This document shows positions 19,011-27,468 of a stretch of DNA of 64,000 nt, piece after piece. The translations under genes were made by a program, and so were the position numbers. A model generated the notes under the pieces. That model was not told where the DNA came from, did no database searches, and saw only the letters and a list, made by a program, of their open reading frames with translations. Position 1 is the first letter of the stretch, and each line of letters starts with the position of its first letter. This stretch comes from Geothrix fuzhouensis (GTDB taxonomy: Bacteria > Acidobacteriota > Holophagae > Holophagales > Holophagaceae): NCBI RefSeq assembly GCF_024609325.1, contig NZ_JANHMQ010000001.1, forward strand, positions 1,054,001-1,118,000, written 5' to 3'.

Positions 19011-19508
19011 CTACAAGACCCCAAGCCGCCGTTCAGCTTCCTCCTTCGTCCCGAATGGCCCGGCAAAATGGTTTACCGCTTCCTCCGCATCGATCCCGTA
19101 GAACCTGAGGACCGCCCTGAGTTCGGTAAAATCTGCTGCTTCCGGGGAACGGCACACCGCAACCTGAACGACGCTCCAAAGGTCGTGGGCTTCTTCCGCC
19201 ACAGGAAGAAGGGTTCGCAACACATCTGCGCCCGTCAGACCCGCCGCCATCAACGCGGTCGCAACGTCCGCCCATCCGGCAAACATCTCCTGAAGATGGA
19301 CCACGATGTCCTCGTATGGCAGCCCAGAAGTCTTGAGAGCCGAGGCCGAAGCCATCCACGCGCCCTTGGCTCGAAGCCCCTCAGCAATGGCCCGTTCCTC
19401 AAATCCGTTGGCCGCCAGTTCCCTGGCGGCGGCGTCCCATCTGTACCCGAGCTCCCGAAGGCGCTCCAGTCGTGCAAGTGCTGCTGTTGCGTCGTGAATC
19501 TGGCTCAT
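19011..19508 (-). CDS. Unknown protein encoded after the coupling protein
   Basis: 165 residues. I do not recognise the family. It is largely alpha-helical and alanine/leucine rich, with an internal repeat-like pattern of short helices (LRELGYRWDAAARELAANGF, then LKTSGLPYEDIVVHLQEM, then LMAAGLTGADVLRTLL). This suggests a right-handed helical repeat. ATG 19508 is chosen because AGGAGG lies 7 nt upstream and the codon overlaps the coupling-protein stop (ATGA); an in-frame ATG 6 nt earlier leaves no spacing. Coupling to traD/virD4 suggests a role in DNA transfer or its control. Confidence 0.7.
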   Translation of the reverse strand: MSQIHDATAALARLERLRELGYRWDAAARELAANGFEERAIAEGLRAKGAWMASASALKTSGLPYEDIVVHLQEMFAGWADVATALMAAGLTGADVLRTLLPVAEEAHDLWSVVQVAVCRSPEAADFTELRAVLRFYGIDAEEAVNHFAGPFGTKEEAERRLGVL

Positions 19509-21457
19509 AGCCATTCCTCCTCTTGGGTGATGGCCGGGCCCCCGGCCTGTGTGAGTGCGTTTTCTGGTGTGGGGATCGCGACTGCTGTTGGAGGTGATGG
19601 CAAGTGAAGCTCGCCAAGCATCTCCAGCCCACTCCCAATCGGTTCAGGACTGATGAAGGTTGCGGACAGCGGATTCCATCGCTCTTGGTGCGATTCGCCC
19701 GATTCCTGTGAGATCTCCTCGACGGCCATTGCAGCCATGGCCCGCGCTTCCTCCCACGGATCGCCCGCTTCAACGCCAGCCCCAAGAGGCGTGTTCGGGA
19801 CCGGAAGACTCAATGGGAGCCAGTAGGTCCACCCATTGGCCCGTGCGATCGCGGCACGTTCGTCGGACCATGTTCCCCAGGCGTCAATCGGTACCAGGTC
19901 GGCCTCCTTCTCGGTTTCCTTGGAGTGCTTGTTGGCTGGCTTGATGCGCCTGGTCCACTTTCCGAGAACACGCGAAAGCGTTTCCCGCGTGTCGTCTTCA
20001 GCGTTTCGCATGAGCCAGATCTTGCTTCCGAAACCCTTCACCACAGCCTTCCAGTTCTGGGGGTACACATCCTCCATGAGCCCCAGATTCTGGATGGCGG
20101 CGACGAAGGCAACACCCTTGCTTCTTAGGAGGACCAAGGCCCTTTCGATGCTGGGCAATCGGCCAGCATCTCCGAATTCATCGAGCAGGAGAAGAATTGG
20201 CGCGGACCCCTCGGCGCGATTTCTCAAACGGCCAATCAGCATGCCCCAGAACAGATGGACCGGAGTCCGCAGAGCATCGGACATCTCGCAACTCATCACC
20301 CATCCACCTCGCGTGATGAACTCGTCGAGAGAGACTGTGCTATCTCCTTCCGTTATTGTCGCCACCCGAGGGGCTTCCCATCGAGCAAGCGTGGCGACGA
20401 GATCCTGGAGAATTGGCACCTGTGATTTCGGTTCCTTGAGGAGGTCCTTCCAGATCGAATCGAGGCCTTCCAAGAACGTCTCCAGCCGCGTCCGCCTTAG
20501 TTCTCTGGAGATTTCCTGGAGGCTGCTCCACGGCTGGGAGTGGAGAATCGCCGAGAAAAGCACACGTGCCATCTCCCTGACCCATGGATTTGCGTCCCGA
20601 GCGTTTGTGGGGAAAACGTAGTCGACGATCAGGTCAATGTCGTCTGGGCTGCGGATTTCCTGGAGCGGGTTCCACACACCACTTCGGGTCTCGTGGCCTC
20701 GTACGTCAAGGCCCCAGACGAGGCGTTCTGGAAACATAACTCGGAAGGGGAGTTCCGATTTGCTGTCTTGGTAGATCCACGGGTGGGTCGCTGAAAGCAT
20801 AATGTGGCCGTAGAAGGCACTGGTCTTGCCGCTGCCTTGAGGCCCAAGGATGAGGATGTGACGCGAGAGCACATCCCACCGCAGGAATACGAATGTGAGG
20901 TTCCTGACCTTCCTCTGAAGAGTCATGAGCATCCGACGTGCTTTCCGCCCACAATCGCGATATGCGAGCAGAACGGCCACAGGCTTGCCGTTTCCTACGC
21001 TCTTTCCGTCCTGGCGGTCGAAGCGCCCCCAGTCCTCGTGAAGGTCCCGAAATTCGGCACTCGCCCAACTTTCACCGCGCCTGAGGTACGAGGGATGAGT
21101 GTCCCAGGTGATGAGCACAATCACGGCAATGGAGCCGATCCCCAGGTTGGCCCAGAGGAATGATCTGGGTTCCCTGTAGGCCCAGTCCCGGAAGGGAACG
21201 GATTCTATAGCGAATGCAAACAGGAATCCGAAAAAAAGTAGCCCCGTGAAAAGGGCCGCGAGCTTTCCCGATCGCCGATGGAGAAGCTGTCGAACCCATG
21301 GTTTGGAATGATGCACCAGCCAGTAGTGGGCATCGACCCCACTCACCAGAACATCGCGGAACACGATCCACGCCAGGCCAAAGCCGCCTAGGAGGATCGA
21401 TGGCCATGACACCTGTTGCCAGAGGCGGAGCAGTTGAGAAACCGTGATGGGGTTCAT
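19505..21457 (-). CDS. VirD4/TraG-family coupling protein (T4CP)
   Basis: 650 residues. Hydrophobic segments at about 17-36, 66-84 and 100-118 anchor it in the inner membrane. The cytoplasmic ATPase has Walker A GPQGSGKT at 205-212 and a Walker B in LLLLDEFGDAG near 395, followed by the TraG-like RSKGVAFVAAIQNL. It links the relaxosome to a type IV secretion channel and powers DNA transfer. No channel genes are present in this window, so transfer probably borrows the channel of a co-resident conjugative element. It overlaps the relaxase gene by 4 bp (ATGA) and the downstream unknown gene likewise, giving one tight mobilization operon. Confidence 0.88.
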   Translation of the reverse strand: MNPITVSQLLRLWQQVSWPSILLGGFGLAWIVFRDVLVSGVDAHYWLVHHSKPWVRQLLHRRSGKLAALFTGLLFFGFLFAFAIESVPFRDWAYREPRSFLWANLGIGSIAVIVLITWDTHPSYLRRGESWASAEFRDLHEDWGRFDRQDGKSVGNGKPVAVLLAYRDCGRKARRMLMTLQRKVRNLTFVFLRWDVLSRHILILGPQGSGKTSAFYGHIMLSATHPWIYQDSKSELPFRVMFPERLVWGLDVRGHETRSGVWNPLQEIRSPDDIDLIVDYVFPTNARDANPWVREMARVLFSAILHSQPWSSLQEISRELRRTRLETFLEGLDSIWKDLLKEPKSQVPILQDLVATLARWEAPRVATITEGDSTVSLDEFITRGGWVMSCEMSDALRTPVHLFWGMLIGRLRNRAEGSAPILLLLDEFGDAGRLPSIERALVLLRSKGVAFVAAIQNLGLMEDVYPQNWKAVVKGFGSKIWLMRNAEDDTRETLSRVLGKWTRRIKPANKHSKETEKEADLVPIDAWGTWSDERAAIARANGWTYWLPLSLPVPNTPLGAGVEAGDPWEEARAMAAMAVEEISQESGESHQERWNPLSATFISPEPIGSGLEMLGELHLPSPPTAVAIPTPENALTQAGGPAITQEEEWL

Positions 21458-22902
21458 CGGTCTACCTCCAGGTGGGGACGAGAGGCCTCCTGAGCCGCCC
21501 TGGCAGTCTCTGTGGCCAGCCTTACGGCCACGGCCAAGGGAGAGCCGGAGGGGAGGATCCTGGCGAGTTGCATGGCCCGTCGCAGTGACTCCGGAAGGTG
21601 GCGGGCGAATTGACGCCCCGCATTGCCCCTTGCCAGGTCGGCCATTTCGCTGGCCTCGAAGGGAAGGATCTCCCTGCCCATGGCGTTGGCCGCCTGCTGC
21701 CCACTTCCTACCAGCCCACTCCCGGCGCGGGCAAGGCCCTTGCTGGCCTCTCGACCTGCCGCCGTGAGCTCCGCCCGAGCCGCTGGCAAAGCCATTGCCA
21801 GGGAAGCGCCTCCCGTAACAGGTGCCGCCAACGCTCCCAGGGCCAGGGTGGAGACGCCACGGGTTAGCCTCAGGCTTACTTGAATCGCAGCTTTGGCAGC
21901 TTCCATGGTTGTCTGCAAGGCGACTCGGGAGGCCTCTGTCGCCAGGGTTATGGTGATCCGTGCCGTGGCCCGGAGCGGGCGGGGAACACCAAATTCACGC
22001 ATGGCTGAATCCACCCCAACCTTCGTGACCTGACCAACCGCACCGATGGTCCGGCCTACCTGCCTTCCGCCCATCTGGATTCCCTGATCGAGGGACATAC
22101 CAATGGCCCGCATTCGGCGTTCTGATTCACGCCGATCCAGGCGATGCAGAGCCCCTGTTCGGCGGTGCTCGACTCGCTCTTTTTCAGAACGATGCCTCGG
22201 ACCATCCAGGCTGCTCCGCGCCTGGTAGCGAGCATCGAGGGCGGCAATCTCCAGGATGTAACGCTGCTCGATGAGCTCTCGGCTCTTCGCTTCGAAGGGA
22301 CGTGCCACCTCCGTCTTTCGCCCTGGATCAGCCCGCCGAATCGCATCTCTTCGGCTTCGGTGATTTTCCTGCTGCCGCTGGATGACTTGTCGGACCTGTG
22401 CCTTGATCGTCAGGAATCGTTTGTGCGAATCCCAGTCCAGAATCCGGGGCTCATCGCCGAAATACTCGCGGTCCCACACTTGTTGAAGTGTGCCATCCCG
22501 ACCCATAGTTTGGCCTTTGGAGGCTCCAGCCACTGCGATATGGAAGTGGAACCGACCGTCACCCTCATGGATGGCAAGAACGAATGGTCGCCCATGTGCA
22601 TAGTCGTGCGCCAGACGTAGGCCTGATTCACGGATAGCGCCCTGCTGATCCTCTGGGTTGCGTTGCCGGAGGGTTTCACACTCTGAGTCGCTCCCAGCCA
22701 GGATTACCTCGTGGTAGGTTGCGGTCTTACCTCCGATAGCGGTGATGGCCTCCTCGACCGAAAGAGCTTTCCCCTCAACGCTCAACAGGCATGCCGAGTC
22801 ACGGCCATGCTCTGACGCGAGGTAATGCATCCTTCTATCCGCTCTCGCGGGCTGCTGGCGTCCTCGAAACCCCTTCTTCCAACCTTCTTTCACAATGACC
22901 AT
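21454..22902 (-). CDS. Relaxase / mobilization nuclease
   Basis: 482 residues. The metal-binding triad appears as H112...H119-x-H121 (HEGDGRFHFH), the HUH-type motif of relaxases. Such enzymes nick oriT and stay bound to the 5' end during transfer. The candidate catalytic tyrosine Y27 lies in the segment MHYLASEHG near the N-terminus. Beyond about residue 150 the protein is highly charged (arginine/glutamate helical), then alanine/glycine-rich with hydrophobic stretches near 340-390, unusual for a soluble relaxase. It begins directly after the accessory protein's stop codon with GGGGAGG upstream. Confidence 0.85.
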   Translation of the reverse strand: MVIVKEGWKKGFRGRQQPARADRRMHYLASEHGRDSACLLSVEGKALSVEEAITAIGGKTATYHEVILAGSDSECETLRQRNPEDQQGAIRESGLRLAHDYAHGRPFVLAIHEGDGRFHFHIAVAGASKGQTMGRDGTLQQVWDREYFGDEPRILDWDSHKRFLTIKAQVRQVIQRQQENHRSRRDAIRRADPGRKTEVARPFEAKSRELIEQRYILEIAALDARYQARSSLDGPRHRSEKERVEHRRTGALHRLDRRESERRMRAIGMSLDQGIQMGGRQVGRTIGAVGQVTKVGVDSAMREFGVPRPLRATARITITLATEASRVALQTTMEAAKAAIQVSLRLTRGVSTLALGALAAPVTGGASLAMALPAARAELTAAGREASKGLARAGSGLVGSGQQAANAMGREILPFEASEMADLARGNAGRQFARHLPESLRRAMQLARILPSGSPLAVAVRLATETARAAQEASRPHLEVDR

Positions 22903-23352
22903 CTACGCCTCCCCTCGGAGCGCCTGGATCTTTTTCTGTGCCGATGCCGAGATCTCATCCGCCCGAGAACTTCCCTCGACCATGGCGAGTAGGTGGGCGT
23001 AGACAAGCTGCGTCATGCCCACCACTGCCCCCTGGGTCTGGAGGATCTGTGTCTCCCGATCCACCTGGGCGTTCTCGATCCCACGAAGGATCGAAACCAA
23101 CGCCTCGATCCTTGTCGCATGCCTGGCTTGCTGCTCGATGACCCCAGTTAGGGTTCGAGCCAAACCATCCAGGCGTGAGCCCAGAATGGCCTCGGTCTCC
23201 TGCTGCCGTGCCTCCTCCAGCAGGGAGCGCAATGCCTGGGTCATACTGATCCCTCGGGTGGTGGCAATCCATTCGAGGGTTTCGTAATGCTGGGGGCCAA
23301 TTTTCGAATGCACCACGCTTTTGGCGTTCGAAAAGCTTTTGCTATTCATCAT
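22903..23352 (-). CDS. Mobilization accessory protein, RHH-like
   Basis: 149 residues. ATG 23352 is chosen because AGGTGA lies 5-6 nt upstream; the frame stays open to 23448 but that part looks non-coding. The N-terminal part (SVVHSKIGPQHYETLEWIATT, ISMTQALRSLLEEA) has the strand-helix-helix look of ribbon-helix-helix DNA-binding proteins of the MobC/NikA kind. The rest is helical and probably dimerises. It immediately precedes the relaxase, so it likely forms the relaxosome at oriT and may repress its own operon. Confidence 0.72.
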   Translation of the reverse strand: MMNSKSFSNAKSVVHSKIGPQHYETLEWIATTRGISMTQALRSLLEEARQQETEAILGSRLDGLARTLTGVIEQQARHATRIEALVSILRGIENAQVDRETQILQTQGAVVGMTQLVYAHLLAMVEGSSRADEISASAQKKIQALRGEA

Positions 23353-23709
23353 GGAATCACCTGTTGTGGCGTAATTTCTGGCACACGCAAGTGCCTGCAC
23401 CACAAATCGTGGTGCAGGGTAATTGGTGGCCAGCCATAAGATTGCCAAACGCTTGTACAGTCACGCACCATGGCGAACTTGCCACCTAACAGGTTCGCTC
23501 GTTGAGCGCTCTTCATCGATCGTTTCTCCATAGTCCCTAGGCTATGGATTGATCGACTCGACAATCAATCTATTTCAACCTAATTCAGAAAAAATACATT
23601 CAGCACACATCCATGGAATTCAATCATAAATGAGTACTTTGAAGAATTTTTGAAAGTGTTTAAAAAATAATGACCATCGTAACCAAATACAAGAGTAGAA
23701 AATATCACC
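23353..23709. other. Gene-free region with candidate oriT hairpin
   Basis: A perfect inverted repeat with 10-bp arms (CCTGCACCAC, loop AAATC, GTGGTGCAGG) lies at 23394-23418, about 40 bp upstream of the mobilization operon start. That is where IME origins of transfer commonly sit. From about 23560 to 23709 the sequence becomes strongly A+T-rich. This segment would suit strand opening, and may also hold the mobilization promoter. The nick site itself cannot be assigned. No gene is seen. Confidence 0.45.
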
Positions 23710-24948
23710 TTAGGCTAGGTAATTTGCCCACGCTGCCATCAGCGGTCTGCGCTTACCTAGCATGGTCGAATGGTGATAAGCCGCCTCGGCCTTATCTTCC
23801 AACTGGTGTGCGAGGGCGTGCTCAATGACCTCTTTGCTGAAATTGGTCTTATCGGCAGCCCAATCTCTGAATGTGGACCGGAACCCATGAACGGTGGCAT
23901 CGTCGCGCTCCATTCTCTTAAGCACCGCATCCATGCCACCAGTCGAGAGGTGAGTTCCTGCTTTTGGCCCTGGGAACACATAAGGCCCTTCTTTCACTTG
24001 CTCCAGGTCCTTAATGATCTTCAGGGCACTTGCTGAGAGTGGAACCACATGCTCTTTCTCTGCCTTCATCCTCTCGGCGGGCACGGTCCAGGTCTTTTTC
24101 TCCAGATTGAATTCCCCCCACACCGCCCCGATGGTTTCCCCGGTACGCGCCGCCGTGAGAATCGTAAATTCAAGAGCAAGCGCCGCGATGCCCTCCCTTG
24201 AACGGAGATCCGTCATGAACTTCGGAATTTTCGAATGGGCCATGGCGCGATGGTGTTTCTTCTTCTGAACCTTTGAGGGCTTCGGCAGCAATTGATCAAG
24301 GTTTCCACGCCATTCGGCAGGGTTTTCACCTGAGCGGTAGCCACTTACTTTTGCCCAAGCGAGGACGGCTTCGAGGCGTTGCCGAACCCGCGAGGCCGTC
24401 TCGTTCTTGGTATTCCAGATAGGGTCAAGCACCTTCCGAACCAAGGCGATATCGATGACATCGACATTCAGAGTTCCGATCGCAGGCGAGGCGTAGGTCT
24501 TCAGGGTATTGGTCCACTGCTGCGCGTGTTTCTCGCTCTTCCATCCAGAGAATCTGTCGGCAATGCACTTGGTTGCAGCCTCGTCAAAGGTGATTGTCTT
24601 GGCCTCTTTTGCCCTTTCTTCCACTCGCTTCACTGCCCTTTCGACCTTCGGGTCCTTGCGGTCGTGGAGGATTTCTCTCAGGCTCGCCGCCTTGTCTCGC
24701 GCCTTCTGCAAGGAAATATCCGGAAACGACCCCAGCCCCAATTCAATGAGCTTCTTGGTGACACGGTGCCTATACCTGAAGACCCATGATTTCGTGACCC
24801 CCTCGACCTTCTTCCTTGGGCCTTCGCCTGGTTTCGCTGGGGCGCGTTTTACGATCTGAAGGTAGAGGTTCCCGCCATCGTTCAGATACCCAGGTTTGGA
24901 GCACTTCTCAATCTTGGGAGCAACCAGTTTGTTCCGTCCTCCAGCCAT
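23710..24948 (-). CDS. int: P4-type tyrosine recombinase (integrase)
   Basis: 412 residues. The N-terminal domain has the P4-integrase pattern (YLNDGGNLYLQI, LGLGSFPDISLQKAR), followed by a core-binding SAM-like domain (about 110-210). The catalytic domain shows the arginine in TAARTGE, the HxxR box as HGFRSTFRDWA, and the final H...Y in ALAHQLEDKAEAAYHH. These enzymes insert elements at the 3' end of tRNA genes. GGAGG precedes ATG 24948 by 7 nt. It is the outermost gene of the element, 200 bp from the putative attachment site, as expected. Confidence 0.93.
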   Translation of the reverse strand: MAGGRNKLVAPKIEKCSKPGYLNDGGNLYLQIVKRAPAKPGEGPRKKVEGVTKSWVFRYRHRVTKKLIELGLGSFPDISLQKARDKAASLREILHDRKDPKVERAVKRVEERAKEAKTITFDEAATKCIADRFSGWKSEKHAQQWTNTLKTYASPAIGTLNVDVIDIALVRKVLDPIWNTKNETASRVRQRLEAVLAWAKVSGYRSGENPAEWRGNLDQLLPKPSKVQKKKHHRAMAHSKIPKFMTDLRSREGIAALALEFTILTAARTGETIGAVWGEFNLEKKTWTVPAERMKAEKEHVVPLSASALKIIKDLEQVKEGPYVFPGPKAGTHLSTGGMDAVLKRMERDDATVHGFRSTFRDWAADKTNFSKEVIEHALAHQLEDKAEAAYHHSTMLGKRRPLMAAWANYLA

Positions 24949-25147
24949 ATTTAGGCCTCCATTGACTAAAAGGATAGGCCTTTTTACCCATATTTATACC
25001 CATATTTTATCTTTGCTCGCCCCTGCTCGTCATTACTCAACCCTGCACTGTCCTGCACAGATTAAATTTATAAAACCTTCTAGTACAACACATTTGAATG
25101 ATCATCAGTGCTCTACCGTAACCAACGGTGGAATTGAATTTGGCGGA

Positions 25148-25161
25148 CTCTCTCTCCGCCA
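25148..25161 (+). other. Putative attR: tRNA-Ser-like 3' end
   Basis: CTCTCTCTCCGCCA reads as the acceptor strand TCTCTCC, discriminator G and encoded CCA of a serine-type tRNA. Sequence to the left (about 25120-25147) does not continue as a T-arm, so only the tRNA tail is present. It stands 200 bp outside a P4-type integrase and is followed immediately by a strong terminator, the expected remnant of the tRNA gene after integration at its 3' end. The matching copy should lie left of the window. Confidence 0.55.
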
Positions 25162-25162
25162 A

Positions 25163-25214
25163 CCTACAAAAAGCTGAAGGGCCACTACTTAGTGGCCCTT
25201 CAGCTTTTTGTAGG
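25163..25214 (+). terminator. Perfect bidirectional terminator at the element boundary
   Basis: Two perfect 25-nt arms (first arm begins CCTACAAAAAGC, second ends GCTTTTTGTAGG) are separated by CT. A- and T-runs are built into the arm ends, so it can terminate in both directions. It starts one base after the tRNA-like CCA, which suggests it was the native terminator of the target tRNA gene. It also insulates the element from the chromosome. Confidence 0.85.
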
Positions 25215-25309
25215 AATGGGTAAACCGCCCAGCTCTTCCATGTCCATCATCACGTTGGCCTCTGCTCGGTGCGGGATACTGACCCCTCAAGCTTGAAAGG
25301 GGGATGACC

Positions 25310-26230
25310 ATGCCTACGGTCACATCGCAGGGGCCGGTTTCGCTGCTCGACCTCCACTTCCACGTGGAAGGCACCGTGGGGGCCTTCCTGGTCCGCACAC
25401 CTGAAGGGCCCGTGCTCGTGGAAACCGGGCCGGAATCCCTCTACGGCAACCTTCAGACCGCCGTGGAAGCTCTGGGCTACGCTCTCGAAGACATCCGGCA
25501 TGTCTTCGTCACCCACATCCACCTCGATCATGCCGGTGCGGCCTGGCGCCTGGCCCGGCACGGCGCGCGCATCTATGTCCATCCCAAGGGCGCGCCCCAC
25601 CTTCAGGATCCTGGGAAATTGCTGAGTTCAGCTCAACGCATCTATGGAGACACCATGGAACAGCTGTGGGGACGCCTGGAACCCATCGACCCGGATCGAA
25701 TCGTGGCCATGGAAGATGGCCAGTCTGTCCGGTTCGGGGACATGGCCATTCAGGCCATCCATACACCTGGCCACGCCATTCACCACATCACGTTCCGTCT
25801 GGAGGATGGCCTGTTCACGGGTGACGTCGGAGGGATCCGCATCGGGGAGGGCCCCACGATTCCCCCCTTTCCTCCACCGGATATCGATCTGGAGGCGTGG
25901 CTGGATTCCATCAAGCGGATGCGGGCATGCCACCCGACCTACATCTACCCCACCCACTTCGGCATCAAAAACGATGGGTTGGCCCACTTCGATTCCCTGG
26001 AGGAGAACATCCACCGGATCGCAGGCTGGGTCAGAGAGAAGATCGAGGCGGGCCACACCGAGGAAGCCCTGGTGCCCCTGTTCCAAGGGTTCATGCGGGA
26101 GCTGCTAACCGGGTACGGGCTCCAGGAAGACGCCATCCAGGATTACGAGATCGCAGACCCGGCGTTCATGAGCGTGTACGGCCTGGCACGGTACTGGAAG
26201 AAGCAGGCCTCGAGGCGACCGATGGCCTGA
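25310..26230 (+). CDS. MBL-fold metallo-hydrolase
   Basis: 306 residues. The metal site HIHLDH (H69, H71, D73, H74) is followed by H in TPGHAIHH, D in FTGDVGG and H in YPTHFG, so all metal ligands of the metallo-beta-lactamase fold are present. The substrate is not evident; relatives include glyoxalase II-like and quorum-lactone hydrolases. ATG 25310 is preferred over the in-frame ATG 25304 because AAAGGGGG is then 6 nt upstream. It ends 3 bp from the convergent methyltransferase gene. Confidence 0.88.
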   Translation: MPTVTSQGPVSLLDLHFHVEGTVGAFLVRTPEGPVLVETGPESLYGNLQTAVEALGYALEDIRHVFVTHIHLDHAGAAWRLARHGARIYVHPKGAPHLQDPGKLLSSAQRIYGDTMEQLWGRLEPIDPDRIVAMEDGQSVRFGDMAIQAIHTPGHAIHHITFRLEDGLFTGDVGGIRIGEGPTIPPFPPPDIDLEAWLDSIKRMRACHPTYIYPTHFGIKNDGLAHFDSLEENIHRIAGWVREKIEAGHTEEALVPLFQGFMRELLTGYGLQEDAIQDYEIADPAFMSVYGLARYWKKQASRRPMA

Positions 26231-26233
26231 CCT

Positions 26234-26845
26234 TCAACCCCTCTGCGCCGTGGCCAGGAACACGGAATAGTCCTGCCCTTCCTTGTGCGTCACGGTGGCG
26301 GTACCGAGGTGGACTTGCCGAAATCCCGCCTGCTCCAGCCAGGCCTGGATGTGGGCGCGGGGAAAGCCGTGGTGATGGACGCCCGTTCTGTCTTCATGAA
26401 AGCTGCCGTCCTCTTCGTCCAGATCGGCCAGAGCCACCGTTCCTCCCGGGTTGAGGTGCGAGACGAGACGGCTGAACAAGGCGGGCACGTCGGCGATGTG
26501 GTGGAGCGTCATGCTGCTCACGATGAGGTCATAGGGACCGCCGAGGTCGCCGCCCCCCGAAGGATCCAGAAGGATCTGCCGCAGAGGCAGGCGCTTCGCC
26601 TCAGCCTTCTCCGCCAAGATCTTCAGCATGCCGGAGGAGGTGTCGGCCCCTGCGATCGAACCGACCTGAGGCGCCAACGCCAGCGTGACCAGGCCCGTGC
26701 CGCAGCCAAAATCGAGAACGGCCAGTTCCTTCGTCAGGGGTACCCGCGACGAGATGGCCTCCACCACCGCATGCGCCAGCACCACCCGTCGATCCACGGA
26801 ATCCCAGGTGGCCGCAGCCTCATCGAATCGTTTCGTATCGGACAT
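26234..26845 (-). CDS. Class I SAM-dependent methyltransferase
   Basis: 203 residues. Motif I VLDFGCGTGLV is near residue 43, the acidic ribose-binding D follows at the end of strand 2 (AGADTSSGM), and motif IV/post-motif YDLIVSSMTLHHI is near 110. The family (Methyltransf_11/25) methylates small molecules; the substrate cannot be read from sequence. It lies 9 bp downstream of the thioesterase gene on the same strand, with AAGGGGG before its ATG, so the two probably form an operon. Confidence 0.87.
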   Translation of the reverse strand: MSDTKRFDEAAATWDSVDRRVVLAHAVVEAISSRVPLTKELAVLDFGCGTGLVTLALAPQVGSIAGADTSSGMLKILAEKAEAKRLPLRQILLDPSGGGDLGGPYDLIVSSMTLHHIADVPALFSRLVSHLNPGGTVALADLDEEDGSFHEDRTGVHHHGFPRAHIQAWLEQAGFRQVHLGTATVTHKEGQDYSVFLATAQRG

Positions 26846-26854
26846 CAGGCCCCC

Positions 26855-27325
26855 TTACCGTTCAAGAAACGTTTCAGGCATCTGGACGGCCACGACCTGC
26901 CCACGTGCCGTGACCTTGCCGAGGACGGATACCGCCGCTTCGACCACCACGCGCTTGCCTTTGATTTCCTTCACGCGACCGCGGATCTCCAGTTCTGCCT
27001 CCAACGGGGTTGGTGCCAGGTAGTCCACATGCAAGGAGGCGGTGACGAACCGGAAGGCGGGCAGGCTGTCCATGGGCCGCCCTTCCTGGCGATACATCGC
27101 CGCCGCGGCGGTGCCTGTGCCATGGCAATCCACCAGGGACGCGAGCAGGCCCCCGTAAACGTAGCCAGGAATGGCCGTGTGCTCCGGCCGGGGGCGGAAC
27201 CGCGTCACGGATTCCTCGCCGTCCCAGTAGGTGCGGATCTGGTGCCCCTGGCCGTTCAGCCGCCCGCACCCATAGCAATGAGCGACATTCTCGGGGTAGT
27301 AGTCCTGGAAAGCCTTGCCGATCAT
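26855..27325 (-). CDS. PaaI-family hotdog thioesterase
   Basis: 156 residues from ATG 27325, selected because CGGAG lies 5-6 nt upstream; the open frame reaches 27370. The hotdog core includes YVYGGLLASLVDCHGTGTA, a PaaI-like acyl-CoA thioesterase motif with an acidic residue at the catalytic helix start, and RFVTASLHVDYLAPTP. A CYGCG motif near the N-terminus might bind metal. It is divergent from the methionine gamma-lyase-like gene, with a palindromic operator-like site between them. Confidence 0.82.
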   Translation of the reverse strand: MIGKAFQDYYPENVAHCYGCGRLNGQGHQIRTYWDGEESVTRFRPRPEHTAIPGYVYGGLLASLVDCHGTGTAAAAMYRQEGRPMDSLPAFRFVTASLHVDYLAPTPLEAELEIRGRVKEIKGKRVVVEAAVSVLGKVTARGQVVAVQMPETFLER

Positions 27326-27399
27326 GAGATCTCCGGAGTGCAAAAGGTGAGATGGCGGCGAACCGATCAACCATTCGCCCTAGGGCCAGCCCTGTTATT

Positions 27400-27415
27400 A
27401 TAACCGTTTGGTTAT
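27400..27415. promoter_or_regulatory. Palindromic operator-like site
   Basis: ATAACC, GTTT, GGTTAT: a perfect inverted repeat with 6-bp arms in the 143-bp gap between divergent genes (thioesterase to the left, gamma-lyase to the right). Size and composition suit a TetR-type repressor. No regulator gene is adjacent, so the controlling protein is unknown. Confidence 0.45.
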
Positions 27416-27468
27416 TTTGCATTATCCAATGTTCTCTGAACACCTCTCAATCCTGAACAGGAGCCGCC

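Larger units (their letters stand above)
1..25161. mobile_element. Integrative mobilizable element carrying a defence island (left end outside the window)
   Basis: The right end carries a P4-type tyrosine integrase, a relaxase, a coupling protein and a RHH-like accessory protein, but no mating-pair formation genes are visible. That makes it mobilizable rather than self-conjugative, as far as this window shows. The cargo from 1 to 17929 is a minus-strand run of defence genes: SPARTA, RloC/PrrC-like, McrBC, caspase plus membrane protein, SNF2/DUF3800 and a type III-like Mod-Res. The right boundary is placed at a 14-nt tRNA-Ser-like 3' end directly before a strong terminator. To the right of it, gene content becomes ordinary chromosomal. 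The left boundary and the intact tRNA are not in the window, so the true length is unknown. Confidence 0.8.

Noticed and set aside
23449-23564. Additional small gene upstream of the mobilization protein
   Set aside because: The frame lacks a ribosome-binding site and overlaps the candidate oriT/promoter region.
24896-25177. Plus-strand frame across the integrase start and boundary
   Set aside because: It covers the integrase N-terminus in antisense and an att/terminator region, with no conserved pattern.
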